A stretch of 64,000 bases of DNA. It comes from Phaeobacter sp. QD34_24 (GTDB lineage: Bacteria; Pseudomonadota; Alphaproteobacteria; Rhodobacterales; Rhodobacteraceae). The notes below the pieces were generated by a model. That model had not been told where the DNA came from. It did no database searches and saw nothing but the letters and a program-made list of their open reading frames with translations. Below are positions 26,281-35,169 of this stretch, in pieces. The translations under genes were made by a program, and so were the position numbers. The DNA lies in assembly GCF_028890115.1 (NCBI RefSeq), contig NZ_JARCJD010000017.1, positions 34,317 to 98,316 of the forward strand. Reading direction: 5' to 3'. Every line of letters starts with the position of its first letter. The stretch's first letter is position 1.

Positions 26281-27105
26281 TCAGACAGTCTTGGCGCGCT
26301 GGGCTGCCTTTTCGGCATCCCATAGCGCGTCCATTTCTTCAAGGCTGCTGTCCTCGGGCCGCTTTCCCATGGTGGCAAGACGCGCTTCGACGCCTTCGAA
26401 ACGGCGGATGAACTTGGCGTTGGCGCGGCGTAGCGCCGCCTCGGGTTCGACGCCCAGGTGGCGGCCGAGATTGGCCATGACGAACATCAGATCGCCAAAT
26501 TCCTCCTCCACCGCGTCCTGGGTCAGGCTATCGCGCGCCTCCACCAGTTCGGCGGCTTCTTCCCTAATCTTGTCGATGACATGTGAGGCATCGGGCCAGT
26601 CGAACCCAACCCTTGCGGCGCGTTTTTGCAACTTGTAGGCCCGCAGCAGTGCCGGAAGGCCGACTGCGACGCCATCCAGGGTGCCTTTCTGTGCCTTTTC
26701 GGCCCGTTCTGCGGCCTTGATCGCCTCCCAGTCGCGGGTCTGCTGTTCGGGCGATTTGTCCCGCGACTCCTCGCCAAACACATGCGGGTGGCGGCTGACC
26801 ATCTTGTTGGACATGGTGGTGACCACATCCTGAAAGGTGAAATGCCCGGCCTCCTCGGCCATCTGCGCGTGGAACACGGACTGGAACAGAAGATCGCCCA
26901 GCTCTCCCTTCAATTCATCCCAGGCGTCACGCTCGATCGCATCGGCGACCTCATAGGCTTCCTCGATCGTGTAGGGCGCGATGGTGCTGAAATCCTGCGC
27001 AACATCCCAGGGGCAGCCCGTTTCGGGATCGCGCAAGGCGCGCATGATCTGCAAAAGCCGTTCAATACCGGCGGTTTCGTCGTGGATGAGGTCTGTTTCG
27101 GCCAT
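26281..27105 (-). CDS. mazG: Nucleoside triphosphate pyrophosphohydrolase MazG
   Basis: Hydrolyses (d)NTPs to NMPs, clearing non-canonical nucleotides. 274 residues with the duplicated MazG fold. The first EExxD-type site is in YTIEEAYEVADAIERDAWDELKGELGDLLFQSVFHA (residues about 46-81) and the second in EEAAELVEARD and AVEEEFGDLMFVMANLGRH. CPWD, RHPHVFG and WEAIKAAERA are typical. Its start lies 63 bases from the divergent M20 amidohydrolase gene. Confidence 0.96.
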   Translation of the reverse strand: MAETDLIHDETAGIERLLQIMRALRDPETGCPWDVAQDFSTIAPYTIEEAYEVADAIERDAWDELKGELGDLLFQSVFHAQMAEEAGHFTFQDVVTTMSNKMVSRHPHVFGEESRDKSPEQQTRDWEAIKAAERAEKAQKGTLDGVAVGLPALLRAYKLQKRAARVGFDWPDASHVIDKIREEAAELVEARDSLTQDAVEEEFGDLMFVMANLGRHLGVEPEAALRRANAKFIRRFEGVEARLATMGKRPEDSSLEEMDALWDAEKAAQRAKTV

Positions 27106-27167
27106 TGCAGCTGCCCATTGATCGGTGTCACATGCATCATCCCGAGTCTGACCAAGGAGTCCACCCC

Positions 27168-28343
27168 ATGCCGGTCGTCAACCGTATCGCCGATTTTGCC
27201 CCCGAGATGACCGCATGGCGCCGCCATCTGCACCAGATCCCGGAACTGGCGCTGGACCTGCCGAAGACCGCCGCCTTCGTGGCCGAGCGACTGCGTGAGT
27301 TCGGCGTGGACGAGCTGCACGAAGGCATCGCTGAGACCGGCATGGTGGCGATCATCAACGGGCAGGGATACGATGCACCGGGGGCAAAGACCATCGGCCT
27401 GCGCGCCGATATGGACGCGCTGCCGATCCCCGAGGAAACCGGCGTCGAATATGTCTCCGGCCATGCGGGCAACATGCATGCCTGCGGTCACGACGGGCAT
27501 ACCACCATGCTCTTGGGCGCGGCGAAATACCTGGCGGAGACGCGCAATTTCTCTGGCCGCGTTGCGCTGATCTTCCAGCCCGCGGAAGAGGCCATCGGCG
27601 GCGCCCGCATCATGGTCGAGGAAGGCATCATGGAGCGGTTCGACATCAACGAGGTCTACGCGCTCCATAATGCGCCGGGTCTGCCCGTGGGCGCCTTCCT
27701 GACCACGCCCGGGCCGATCATGGCGGCGGTCGATACCTTTCACGTCCATATCCAGGGGCAGGGTGGCCACGGTGCCATGCCGCATGAGACCCGCGATCCG
27801 GTGATGGCGGCCTGCGGCATTGCCCAGGCGATCCAGACCATCGTCAGCCGCAACCACTATGCGCTGCAGGATCTGGTGGTCTCGGTGACCCAGATCCACA
27901 CCGGCACCGTGGACAACGTGATCCCGGATACCGCCTATATCAACGGCACCGTGCGCACATTCGACCCTGAGGTACAGAAGATGGTGATGCGCCGCATGGA
28001 GGAAATCGTCGCAGGCCAGGCGGCCAGCTACGGCGTTGAAGCACGGTTGGATTACGAGGTGGGTTATCCCGCCACCATCAACGAGCCCGCCAAGACCGGT
28101 TTTGCCGCCGAGGTTGCCCGCGAAATCTCCGGTGAGGGCGCCGTGGAGGCCGAAGGCGGGCGCGAAATGGGCGCCGAGGACTTCTCTTACATGCTGGAGG
28201 CGCGCCCCGGCGCCTACCTGTTCCTCGGCCAGGGCGATACTGCCGGGCTGCACCATCCGAAATATGATTTCAACGACGAGATCGCCCCCATCGGCGCCTC
28301 TTTCTTTGCCCGTCTGGTGGAGCGCGCGCAGCCGGTCGGCTGA
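27168..28343 (+). CDS. M20-family amidohydrolase (HipO/AmaA-like)
   Basis: 391 residues of the peptidase M20D family, which hydrolyses N-acyl amino acids such as hippurate or N-acetyl-amino acids. Metal and catalytic motifs are GLRADMDALPIPE, MHACGHDGHTTMLLGAA, FQPAEEAIGGARIMVEEG, YALHNAPGLPVG, GQGGHGAMPHETRDPV and GREMGAEDFSYML. The ATG at 27168 has AAGGAG upstream. It precedes two ureohydrolases on the same strand (81-base gap), hinting at use of acylated or guanidino amino compounds, but the exact substrate is inferred. Confidence 0.9.
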   Translation: MPVVNRIADFAPEMTAWRRHLHQIPELALDLPKTAAFVAERLREFGVDELHEGIAETGMVAIINGQGYDAPGAKTIGLRADMDALPIPEETGVEYVSGHAGNMHACGHDGHTTMLLGAAKYLAETRNFSGRVALIFQPAEEAIGGARIMVEEGIMERFDINEVYALHNAPGLPVGAFLTTPGPIMAAVDTFHVHIQGQGGHGAMPHETRDPVMAACGIAQAIQTIVSRNHYALQDLVVSVTQIHTGTVDNVIPDTAYINGTVRTFDPEVQKMVMRRMEEIVAGQAASYGVEARLDYEVGYPATINEPAKTGFAAEVAREISGEGAVEAEGGREMGAEDFSYMLEARPGAYLFLGQGDTAGLHHPKYDFNDEIAPIGASFFARLVERAQPVG

Positions 28344-28424
28344 TATCGGCGGGAAGTGGTGACAAGGGCCGATCAGTCGGGTATTCCCGGCTGAAACAGG
28401 GTTAACAACAGCAGAGCAGGCCCG

Positions 28425-29396
28425 ATGGCACTAGAAGACGCAAAGACCCAGGTGGATCAGGCCTTCACCCGCGAAGACCTGAAGGGCCTCAGTTTCGAGA
28501 ACACATTCGGCGGCGCGCCCTCCTTTGCCCGCCGCCGCTACACCAAGGATCTGAGCGGTGCTGACATTGCCGTGACCGGCGTGCCCTTCGATCAGGCGGT
28601 GACCAACCGCCCCGGCACCCGCCTTGGCCCGCGCGCCATCCGGGAGGCGAGCCTGCTGCAAAGCCCCGATGCGCCCTATGGCTGGGGCTATTGTCCGCTT
28701 AGCGAGCTGGCCATCGCCGATTATGGCGATCTCGCCTTCGATTACGCCAATGTGCCGGCCTTTCCGGATACCCTGACGGCTCATATCAAGGGCATTCTGG
28801 ACAGCGATACCGCCTCGGTCGCCCTGGGCGGCGATCACTACATCAGCTTTCCGATCCTGCGCGCCTATGCCGAGAAATACGGACCGATCTCGCTCCTCCA
28901 TTTCGATGCCCATACCGACACCTGGGAGGATGACGATTTCACCCGGGTGGATCACGGCACCATGTTCTACAAGGCGGTGAAGTCCGGCATCGTGGATCCC
29001 AAGACTTCGGTGCAGGTGGGCATCCGCACCACCAATGAGGACACGCTGGGCGTCAATATCATCGACGCCCCCACCGTGCATGAGATCGGCCCGGCAGAGA
29101 CCGCGCGCCGTATCAAGGAGATCCTGGGCGATCGCCCCACCTACCTGACCTTTGACATCGACTGCCTGGATCCCGCCTATGCGCCGGGCACCGGCACGCC
29201 GGTCTGGGGTGGGCTGACTTCGGCGCAAGCGGCGCGGATCCTGCGCGACATCGCCGGGATCAACATCAAGGGCGGCGATGTGGTGGAGGTCTCGCCTCCG
29301 TTCGACACCACAGGCGCCACGGCGATTGCGGGCGCTCATGTGGCGATGGAAATCATCTGCCTTCTGGGCTGGAACATGACAAATAAGAGTGGCTGA
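28425..29396 (+). CDS. speB: Agmatinase/ureohydrolase (first copy)
   Basis: Hydrolyses agmatine or a related guanidino compound to an amine and urea. 323 residues of the arginase/agmatinase fold with the binuclear Mn site intact: His138 (GGDHYIS), Asp161, His163 and Asp165 (FDAHTDTW), Asp244 and Asp246 (FDIDCLDPAYAPGTGTP). It is followed after 7 bases by a second, clearly diverged ureohydrolase. Agmatinase is the default name. Guanidinobutyrase or a similar activity is possible. Confidence 0.92.
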   Translation: MALEDAKTQVDQAFTREDLKGLSFENTFGGAPSFARRRYTKDLSGADIAVTGVPFDQAVTNRPGTRLGPRAIREASLLQSPDAPYGWGYCPLSELAIADYGDLAFDYANVPAFPDTLTAHIKGILDSDTASVALGGDHYISFPILRAYAEKYGPISLLHFDAHTDTWEDDDFTRVDHGTMFYKAVKSGIVDPKTSVQVGIRTTNEDTLGVNIIDAPTVHEIGPAETARRIKEILGDRPTYLTFDIDCLDPAYAPGTGTPVWGGLTSAQAARILRDIAGINIKGGDVVEVSPPFDTTGATAIAGAHVAMEIICLLGWNMTNKSG

Positions 29397-29403
29397 GCAG
29401 AGA

Positions 29404-30351
29404 ATGTCTGAGTTCAATCAACCGATCAGTGGCAACGATCTGGCGCGGTTCTCCGGGCCCAACACCTATATGCGCCTGCCGCAGGCGACCTCGCTGGCTG
29501 GCCTCGATGTGGCGGTGCTGGGCATTCCGATGGATATCGGCACCTCCTGGCGGTCGGGCACCCGGTTCGGCCCCAAGCAGATCCGTGCCGAAAGCGCCAT
29601 GCTGCGGCCCTATAACATGGCCACCGGAGCGGCGCCCTTTGACAGTTTGAACATCGCCGATATCGGCGATCTGGCGATCAACACCTTCTCGCTCAAGGAT
29701 TCGCTGCGCATCATCCAGGACAGCTATGCGGCCATCCTGGGGGGCTCGGCCATTCCGGTCGCCATGGGCGGCGATCATTCGATCACCCTGCCGATCCTGC
29801 GGGCGATTGCTGCAAAATACGGCCCCGTGGCGCTGGTGCATGTGGATGCCCATGCCGACGTCAATGACGAGATGTTCGGGGAAAAGGAAACCCATGGCAC
29901 CGTCTTCCGCCGCGCCTATGAGGAAGGGCTGATCGTTCCTGACAAGACCTATCAGATCGGCATTCGTGGCACCGGCTATTCGGCGCAGGATTTTGCCGAG
30001 GCGCAGTCCTGGGGGTTCCAGCACTTCCCGGCGCAGGAACTCTGGGGGCGGCAGCTCCATAACATGGGTGCGGAAATACGTCGCGATATCGGCAATAGGC
30101 CGGTCTATGTGACCTATGATATCGATAGTCTTGACCCGGCCTATGCGCCGGGCACCGGCACGCCCGAAATCGGCGGGCTGACGACACCGCAGGCGCTGGA
30201 GCTGATCCGCGCCCTGAAAGGGCTCAATATCGTGGGCTGTGACCTGGTTGAGGTGTCGCCGCCCTATGACCCTTCGGGCAACACGGCTTTGACGGCGGCG
30301 AACCTGCTCTACGAGCTGATCTGTGTCTTGCCGGGTGTGACGACGAAATAG
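29404..30351 (+). CDS. speB: Agmatinase/ureohydrolase (second copy)
   Basis: 315 residues with the same fold and complete metal site: His125 (GGDHSIT), Asp148, His150 and Asp152 (VDAHADVN), Asp239 and Asp241 (YDIDSLDPAYAPGTGTPE). The N-terminus FSGPNTYMRLPQA and substrate-loop region differ strongly from the first copy, so the two are ancient paralogs rather than a recent duplication. The upstream stop is 7 bases away, so both are read from one message. The ATG at 29404 is preferred over one 5 codons earlier that overlaps the first gene. Confidence 0.92.
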   Translation: MSEFNQPISGNDLARFSGPNTYMRLPQATSLAGLDVAVLGIPMDIGTSWRSGTRFGPKQIRAESAMLRPYNMATGAAPFDSLNIADIGDLAINTFSLKDSLRIIQDSYAAILGGSAIPVAMGGDHSITLPILRAIAAKYGPVALVHVDAHADVNDEMFGEKETHGTVFRRAYEEGLIVPDKTYQIGIRGTGYSAQDFAEAQSWGFQHFPAQELWGRQLHNMGAEIRRDIGNRPVYVTYDIDSLDPAYAPGTGTPEIGGLTTPQALELIRALKGLNIVGCDLVEVSPPYDPSGNTALTAANLLYELICVLPGVTTK

Positions 30352-30418
30352 GCAGGCGGAGCGCACCCGGGATCCCGGTGGCCTTCGCGGGCAGGGGATG
30401 GCGGGGACTGGACAGTAC

Positions 30419-30856
30419 ATGGGACGGGTGATGATGTTGGGCTGGATTGCATTGGCGGTCGTCGTGGTGGTCTTGGGCTTTATCCGCCTGGCACCCTCTG
30501 ATCCCCTGGACTGGAACACCCAACCGGAGCTCTCCGAGGACAAGGAGTTCCGTGGCGGCGTCTTCCGGGTGGTGCGCACCGGGCCGGATGGGCTGGAGCG
30601 CTTCAACCGGATCGTCGGCCAGGCGCCGCGCACCAAGCTGTTGGCCGGCTCGGTCGAGGACCAGATGGCCACCTATGTGACCCGCACCAAGCTGTTCGGC
30701 TTTCCCGATTACACCACGGCGCGCCAGGATGGCGAATTGCTGAAGGTCTATGCGCGGCTGCGCTTTGGCCGTTCGGATCTGGGCACCAACAAGGCGCGGA
30801 TCGATGGCTGGCTGGCCCAGATGGACATGCAGGACAGTGCGAGTGCGTCGAACTGA
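30419..30856 (+). CDS. DUF1499 family membrane-anchored protein
   Basis: 145 residues with one N-terminal membrane helix (MMLGWIALAVVVVVLGFI) and a periplasmic or cytoplasmic domain of the DUF1499 type: FRVVRTGPDGLERFNRIV, DQMATYVTRTKLFGFPDYTT, KVYARLRFGRSDLGTNKARI. The start is uncertain (30398, 30419 or 30431 are all possible). Function is unknown for the family. It follows the ureohydrolases by 68 bases and may be at the end of their transcript. Confidence 0.8.
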   Translation: MGRVMMLGWIALAVVVVVLGFIRLAPSDPLDWNTQPELSEDKEFRGGVFRVVRTGPDGLERFNRIVGQAPRTKLLAGSVEDQMATYVTRTKLFGFPDYTTARQDGELLKVYARLRFGRSDLGTNKARIDGWLAQMDMQDSASASN

Positions 30857-30865
30857 TGTGATATG

Positions 30866-30955
30866 GGCAGGCGGGTGCTCCCGCCCGTCGCAGGTGCATG
30901 GGGCATGCACCGCTCCCGTTGGGCCGGGCGCCGCGCTGACGCGCGGCGCGGATGG
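30866..30955 (-). repeat. Interspersed palindromic repeat, copy C
   Basis: The core in reverse orientation to copies A and B. On the minus strand it has a hairpin CGCCGCGC-GTCA-GCGCGGCG, the conserved linker GGCCCAACGGGAGCGG, a second hairpin TGCATG-CCC-CATGCA and the right end GACGGGCGGGAG. In the second hairpin the pair next to the loop is G-C where A and B have C-G, a compensatory change. It sits between the convergent stops of the DUF1499 gene and the small secreted protein gene. Confidence 0.8.
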
Positions 30956-30973
30956 CGCCTGATCGGATGGCGG

Positions 30974-31291
30974 CTAGAGCCGGGGAAGCGAGGCGGGCAG
31001 GACGGAAAGCGGCGCTGCCGGAGCCGTCTCTTCCAAGCTGGCCGAGGGGCAATCGGCGCGCACCTCGCGCCACATCGGCACATTGAGCGACATCTGGCAT
31101 TGCGCCATGAAGCTGCGCCCGTCGACGAAGAGACAGCGGAACTCCCCCAATTCGACCCGGGCGCCGGACTTATCCGTGCAATAGCAGTCAATCGTCTTGC
31201 CGCCCGGCCCGATGACATCGGACCAGACCGGACCGCCAAACAGGGCGCTGCAGATCACCGCAGATAGAAGAACAGATCTGGCATATTGCAT
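30974..31291 (-). CDS. Small secreted Cys-rich protein
   Basis: 105 residues with a signal peptide (MQYARSVLLSAVICSALFGG, cleavage near PVWS-DV). The mature part has five cysteines (36, 38, 53, 65, 81) in the pattern IDCYCTDKSGARVELGEFRC and FMAQCQMSL, which suggests disulfides in the periplasm. It ends in an Ala/Pro/Leu tail. No family is recognised. The gene is divergent from prfA with 85 bases between starts. Confidence 0.7.
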   Translation of the reverse strand: MQYARSVLLSAVICSALFGGPVWSDVIGPGGKTIDCYCTDKSGARVELGEFRCLFVDGRSFMAQCQMSLNVPMWREVRADCPSASLEETAPAAPLSVLPASLPRL

Positions 31292-31376
31292 GGCCCTAGA
31301 ATATCACAAGGCGCGGCCCGGACCAAAACATCCGTGTCGGCGATCAGATACGAGCGAAACAAGATAGGCCTTCCCA

Positions 31377-32432
31377 ATGGTACCCGAAGATCGGCTGGAG
31401 CAGATCCTGCAACGGTTCCAATACCTTGAAGCCGCAATGGCGGATGGCGCCAGCGGCGGGGACATTGCGGCGCTGGCCAAGGAATACTCCGAGCTGAAAC
31501 CCGTGGCCGAGCAGGTTGTTGCCTATCGCAAGCTCCTGTCCGACATGGAGGAGGCCGAGGCGATGCTGTCGGACCCCGACATGAAGGAACTGGCCGAGGA
31601 AGAGCTGCCCGCCCTGAAGGCGGCGCTGCCCGAGGCAGAGCATGACTTGCAGCTGTCGCTCTTGCCCAAGGACAAGGCCGATGCGCGCCCGGCGATCCTG
31701 GAAATCCGTCCGGGCACCGGCGGCGATGAGGCAGCCCTGTTCGCAGGCGACCTTCTGCGCATGTACCAGCGCTATGCCGAGGCACGTGGCTGGAAGTTCG
31801 AGATCCTGGAAGAACAGGCCAGCGAACTTGGCGGCATCAAGGAAGTCACCGTCCATATCAAGGGCGATAACGTCTTTGCCCGCCTGAAATACGAATCCGG
31901 CGTGCACCGGGTGCAGCGGGTGCCCGTGACCGAATCCGGTGGCCGCATCCATACCTCGGCCGCGACCGTGGCAGTCCTGCCCGAGGCAGAGGACGTGGAT
32001 ATCACCATCGATCCCAACGACCTGCGCATCGACACCATGCGATCCTCGGGCGCGGGCGGGCAGCACGTCAACACCACCGATTCCGCGGTGCGGATCACCC
32101 ACCTGCCCACGGGCACCGTGGTGACCAGTTCCGAGAAATCCCAGCATCGCAACCGGGAGATCGCCATGCAGGTGCTGCGCACCCGGCTTTACGATCTGGA
32201 GCGCCAGCGGATCGACAGCGAACGCTCGGCCAGCCGGGCAAGCCAGGTAGGGTCGGGCGACCGGTCTGAACGGATCCGCACCTATAACTTTCCGCAAGGA
32301 CGCATGTCCGATCACCGCATTAACCTGACGCTTTATAAGCTGGATCAGATCATGCAGGGCGACCTGGATGAGATCATCGATGCGCTGACAGCAGACGATC
32401 AGGCCCGCATGCTGGCCGAGATGGGCCAATAG
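31377..32432 (+). CDS. prfA: Peptide chain release factor 1
   Basis: Terminates translation at UAA and UAG. 351 residues, full length. The catalytic GGQ tripeptide is at 227-229 in [16 protein letters not shown] and the codon-reading PxT loop appears as PVT in [14 protein letters not shown]. The later [19 protein letters not shown] and [18 protein letters not shown] are standard. The prmC gene, whose product methylates this Gln, begins one base after the stop, so the two form an operon. Confidence 0.98.
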   Translation: MVPEDRLEQILQRFQYLEAAMADGASGGDIAALAKEYSELKPVAEQVVAYRKLLSDMEEAEAMLSDPDMKELAEEELPALKAALPEAEHDLQLSLLPKDKADARPAILEIRPGTGGDEAALFAGDLLRMYQRYAEARGWKFEILEEQASELGGIKEVTVHIKGDNVFARLKYESGVHRVQRVPVTESGGRIHTSAATVAVLPEAEDVDITIDPNDLRIDTMRSSGAGGQHVNTTDSAVRITHLPTGTVVTSSEKSQHRNREIAMQVLRTRLYDLERQRIDSERSASRASQVGSGDRSERIRTYNFPQGRMSDHRINLTLYKLDQIMQGDLDEIIDALTADDQARMLAEMGQ

Positions 32433-32433
32433 G

Positions 32434-33282
32434 GTGGAGCTGTCAGGCGAAACCGCAGCGCAGGCCATGGCGGCGGCGGCGGCACGGCTGCGCGCCGCGG
32501 GCGTGCCGGATCCGGCCCGGGATGCACGGGTGCTTCTGGCCCATGCGGCCAAGATCGAAGCCAGTCGGGTCACCCTGATTGCCCCGGAAGAGCTGTCGGC
32601 TGAGGTGGCAGATCGCTACGAACAGCTGATCGCGCTGCGCTGTATCCGGGTTCCGGTGTCGCATCTGATCGGCGAGCGAGAGTTTTACGGGCGCCGTTTC
32701 AAGGTGTCCGGTGATGTCCTCGATCCGCGCCCCGAAACCGAGACCCTGATAGAGGCGGCCCTGTCGCGCCCCTATCAGCGTGTTCTGGATCTGGGCACCG
32801 GCTCGGGCTGTATCCTGGTGACGCTTCTGGCGGAACGGCCCGAGGCCACGGGCCTGGGCGTGGATCTGAGCGAGGCCGCCTGCCTGCAGGCCAGCGCCAA
32901 TGCGGTTTTGCACGGGGTTGCGGAGCGCGCCGATATCCGCCAGTCGGACTGGCTAACCACAGTAAGCGGCAGCTTTGACCTGATCGTTTCCAACCCGCCC
33001 TATATCGCGGTGGCGGAAATGGCGGACCTTGCGCCAGAGGTGCGCAGCCATGAGCCCGAGATGGCGCTGACCGATGGCGGAGATGGTCTTGGCGCCTATC
33101 GCAGCATCCTGTCGGATGTGATGCAGCATCTTGTGGTCGGCGGGCGGCTGATGGTCGAAATCGGCCCGATCCAGGGGGCTGCGGTTGCTGATCTTTTCAA
33201 CGCAGCAGGGCTTGAGGCCGTGCAAATCCTGCCGGATCTGGACGGGCGCGACCGGGTTGTCTGCGGCATTCGGCCGGAATAA
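32434..33282 (+). CDS. prmC: Release factor glutamine methyltransferase
   Basis: Methylates the GGQ glutamine of RF1 and RF2 using SAM. 282 residues starting at a GTG (32434) one base after the prfA stop, with the prfA 3' end supplying the ribosome. The SAM-binding motif is LDLGTGSGCILVTLL (about 111-125) and the catalytic NPPY is at 187-190. The N-terminal helical domain (AAARLRAAGVPDPARDARVL) and IGEREFYGRRF match the family. Confidence 0.96.
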   Translation: MELSGETAAQAMAAAAARLRAAGVPDPARDARVLLAHAAKIEASRVTLIAPEELSAEVADRYEQLIALRCIRVPVSHLIGEREFYGRRFKVSGDVLDPRPETETLIEAALSRPYQRVLDLGTGSGCILVTLLAERPEATGLGVDLSEAACLQASANAVLHGVAERADIRQSDWLTTVSGSFDLIVSNPPYIAVAEMADLAPEVRSHEPEMALTDGGDGLGAYRSILSDVMQHLVVGGRLMVEIGPIQGAAVADLFNAAGLEAVQILPDLDGRDRVVCGIRPE

Positions 33283-33505
33283 CTGGGGCAGAACCGAAAA
33301 AATTCGGACTTTAGAAAGAAAAAGAGGCGAAAATCGCCCGGTGCCCCTTGTATGGGGGCGCGGAAAATGGTTACTCAAACTGTCGCTTGCGGAGTGAGGC
33401 GCTCGTGCCTCCCGGCGACATCAAGCCCAAATTGTCGATGACCCGGCGCAAAGCTTGCGCACAAAGGGGGCTACGACGCATTAAATCAAGGCTGACGTTA
33501 GGCAT
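33283..33505 (+). other. Structured leader candidate upstream of DUF4167 gene
   Basis: The 223-base gap has several inverted repeats on the plus strand: CCGAA-AAAA-TTCGG (33294-33307), GGCGA-AAA-TCGCC, TGTCGC (33381-33386) with GCGACA (33415-33420) enclosing GAGGC-GCTCGT-GCCTC, and GCGCAA-AGC-TTGCGC (33446-33460). None has a T-run. Such density suggests a folded 5' leader or a small RNA. No match to a known riboswitch is apparent by eye. Confidence 0.4.
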
Positions 33506-34198
33506 ATGAGATCGTCAAAATCACGTTCGCGCTCCAAGTCGAACCGGAATCGTCCTGCAAATGGCGCCAATGTTGTCAATCGTGTGTTTGACAGCTCCGG
33601 CCCCGAAGGCAAGGTGCGCGGTACGCCGCAGCAGATCATCGACAAATACAACCAGCTGGCGCGCGATGCCCAGTTGAGCAATGACCGCGTTGCCACGGAA
33701 AACTTCCAGCAGCACGCCGAACATTACCTGCGCCTTCTCAATGAAGCACAGCGCGAAATCGAAGCGCGCCGCGAGGAGCAGGAGCGCCAGAACCGCGAAC
33801 GCCAGGCCGAACGCGACCGCGAGCGCGCCGAACGGCTGGAACGCCAGGAGCGTGAGGCCGCGGCCAGGGCACAGGATCCCGCCGAGGCTCCGCAGCCCGA
33901 TGTGATCGACCCGCGCGAAAGCGCAGCAGCGGATGCAGGCCACGATCAGGACAGCGGTCTGGTGGAAACACCCGAAAGCAAGGGGGGCGGAGATGACGCT
34001 GCTTCCAACAAACCGGCCCGCAAACCGCGCGCGCCCCGCAAACCCGCGGCCAAGAAGCCTGCGGATGGGGAGCAACCGGCTGAAGCTGCAGCGCCCGCTG
34101 CCGAAGACGGCGAGAAAAAGCCCGCCGCCAAGAAACCCGCACGCAGCCGGGCCAAGCCCAAGCCGAAACCGGAAGACACGGCAGAGGCGGCTGAATAA
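33506..34198 (+). CDS. DUF4167 domain-containing protein
   Basis: 230 residues. The N-terminal ~75 residues are the conserved DUF4167 domain: RSRSKSNRNRPANGANVVNR, FDSSGPEGKVRGTPQQIIDKY, FQQHAEHYLRLLNEA. A highly charged coiled-coil-like Arg/Glu-rich stretch (EIEARREEQERQNRERQAER) follows, then a Lys/Pro/Ala-rich tail with repeated KKPA units. The family is restricted largely to alphaproteobacteria and usually follows prmC; function is unknown. The composition suggests RNA or nucleoid binding, which is inference. Confidence 0.9.
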   Translation: MRSSKSRSRSKSNRNRPANGANVVNRVFDSSGPEGKVRGTPQQIIDKYNQLARDAQLSNDRVATENFQQHAEHYLRLLNEAQREIEARREEQERQNRERQAERDRERAERLERQEREAAARAQDPAEAPQPDVIDPRESAAADAGHDQDSGLVETPESKGGGDDAASNKPARKPRAPRKPAAKKPADGEQPAEAAAPAAEDGEKKPAAKKPARSRAKPKPKPEDTAEAAE

Positions 34199-34225
34199 GC
34201 GCAGCTCGGAAGCGAGATGAATACC

Positions 34226-34255
34226 CCCGGTCGCCCTGATGGGCGCCGGGTTTTA
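34226..34255 (+). terminator. Rho-independent terminator of the DUF4167 gene
   Basis: CCCGGTCGCCC pairs with GGGCGCCGGG around the loop TGAT with one bulged T, and is followed by TTTTATTT on the plus strand. It lies 28 bases past the stop codon and before the convergent rsmA. Confidence 0.85.
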
Positions 34256-34273
34256 TTTATTGAGACACCCGGG

Positions 34274-35119
34274 TCAAACCAGCGGTTTCAGGCTGCGGGC
34301 TAGGGCGCAGAAGGCCTCAAGACTGACCTGTTCGGCGCGTTCAGTCGGGGCGATGCCCGCGGCAACCAGGTGTTCCTCGATATCGGGAGAGACCCCCTTG
34401 AGGCTGGCGCGCAGCATCTTGCGCCGCTGGTTGAAGGCGGCGGCCACAACCCGCGACAGCACCGCGGCATCCGCAGGAAAACGGGGCTCGGCCAGCGCAT
34501 CAAGATGCACCACGGCGCTGCTGACCTTGGGCGGCGGGGTAAAGGCGCCGGGCGGCAGCGCCAGCACGATCCGCGCATCGGCCCGCCACTGCGCCAGGAT
34601 CGCCAGGCGGCCATAGGCCTTGGAGCCGGGCTGGGCCACGATGCGTTCGGCGACCTCGCGCTGGAACATCAGCGTGAGGCTTTGCCAGAAGGGCGGCCAG
34701 GCTTTCGGTGTCAGCCAGCGCACCAAGAGTTCGGTGCCCACGTTATAAGGCAGGTTCGCCACCACCCGCACCGGCGGCGTCAGGTATTCCAGCGGGTCGA
34801 TCTCCAGCGCGTCGCCATTGATCACCTGCAGACGGTCCGGATAGGCCTGGGCGATCTCGGCCAAGACAGGCAGGCAGCGGCTGTCTTTCTCCACCGCCAG
34901 CACCCGGCGCGCGCCTTCAGCCAGAAGACCACGGGTGAGGCCACCGGGGCCGGGGCCGATCTCAAGCACGTCGCAGCCCGTCAGATCCCCGGCCTGTCGC
35001 GCGATCTTGGCGGTGAGGTTCAAATCCAACAGGAAGTTCTGGCCCAGCGATTTGCGGGCGGATAACTGATGCGTCGCGATGACCTCGCGTAGGGGGGGCA
35101 GGGTGTCGATCTGGCTCAT
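34274..35119 (-). CDS. rsmA: 16S rRNA (adenine1518/1519-N6)-dimethyltransferase
   Basis: Dimethylates two adjacent adenines near the 3' end of 16S rRNA, a late 30S maturation step (KsgA). 281 residues. Signatures are [11 protein letters not shown] (22-32), the SAM motif [14 protein letters not shown] (52-65), [11 protein letters not shown] and the target-base motif [11 protein letters not shown] (122-132). The C-terminal [14 protein letters not shown] is typical. It is the last gene of the lptF-lptG-lptD-surA-pdxA-rsmA operon, 50 bases after pdxA. Confidence 0.97.
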   Translation of the reverse strand: MSQIDTLPPLREVIATHQLSARKSLGQNFLLDLNLTAKIARQAGDLTGCDVLEIGPGPGGLTRGLLAEGARRVLAVEKDSRCLPVLAEIAQAYPDRLQVINGDALEIDPLEYLTPPVRVVANLPYNVGTELLVRWLTPKAWPPFWQSLTLMFQREVAERIVAQPGSKAYGRLAILAQWRADARIVLALPPGAFTPPPKVSSAVVHLDALAEPRFPADAAVLSRVVAAAFNQRRKMLRASLKGVSPDIEEHLVAAGIAPTERAEQVSLEAFCALARSLKPLV

Positions 35120-35169
35120 GTTCCCTCCTATGCGGCGAAAACCGGGAGGATGGCAAGGGGGGCGGGCGG

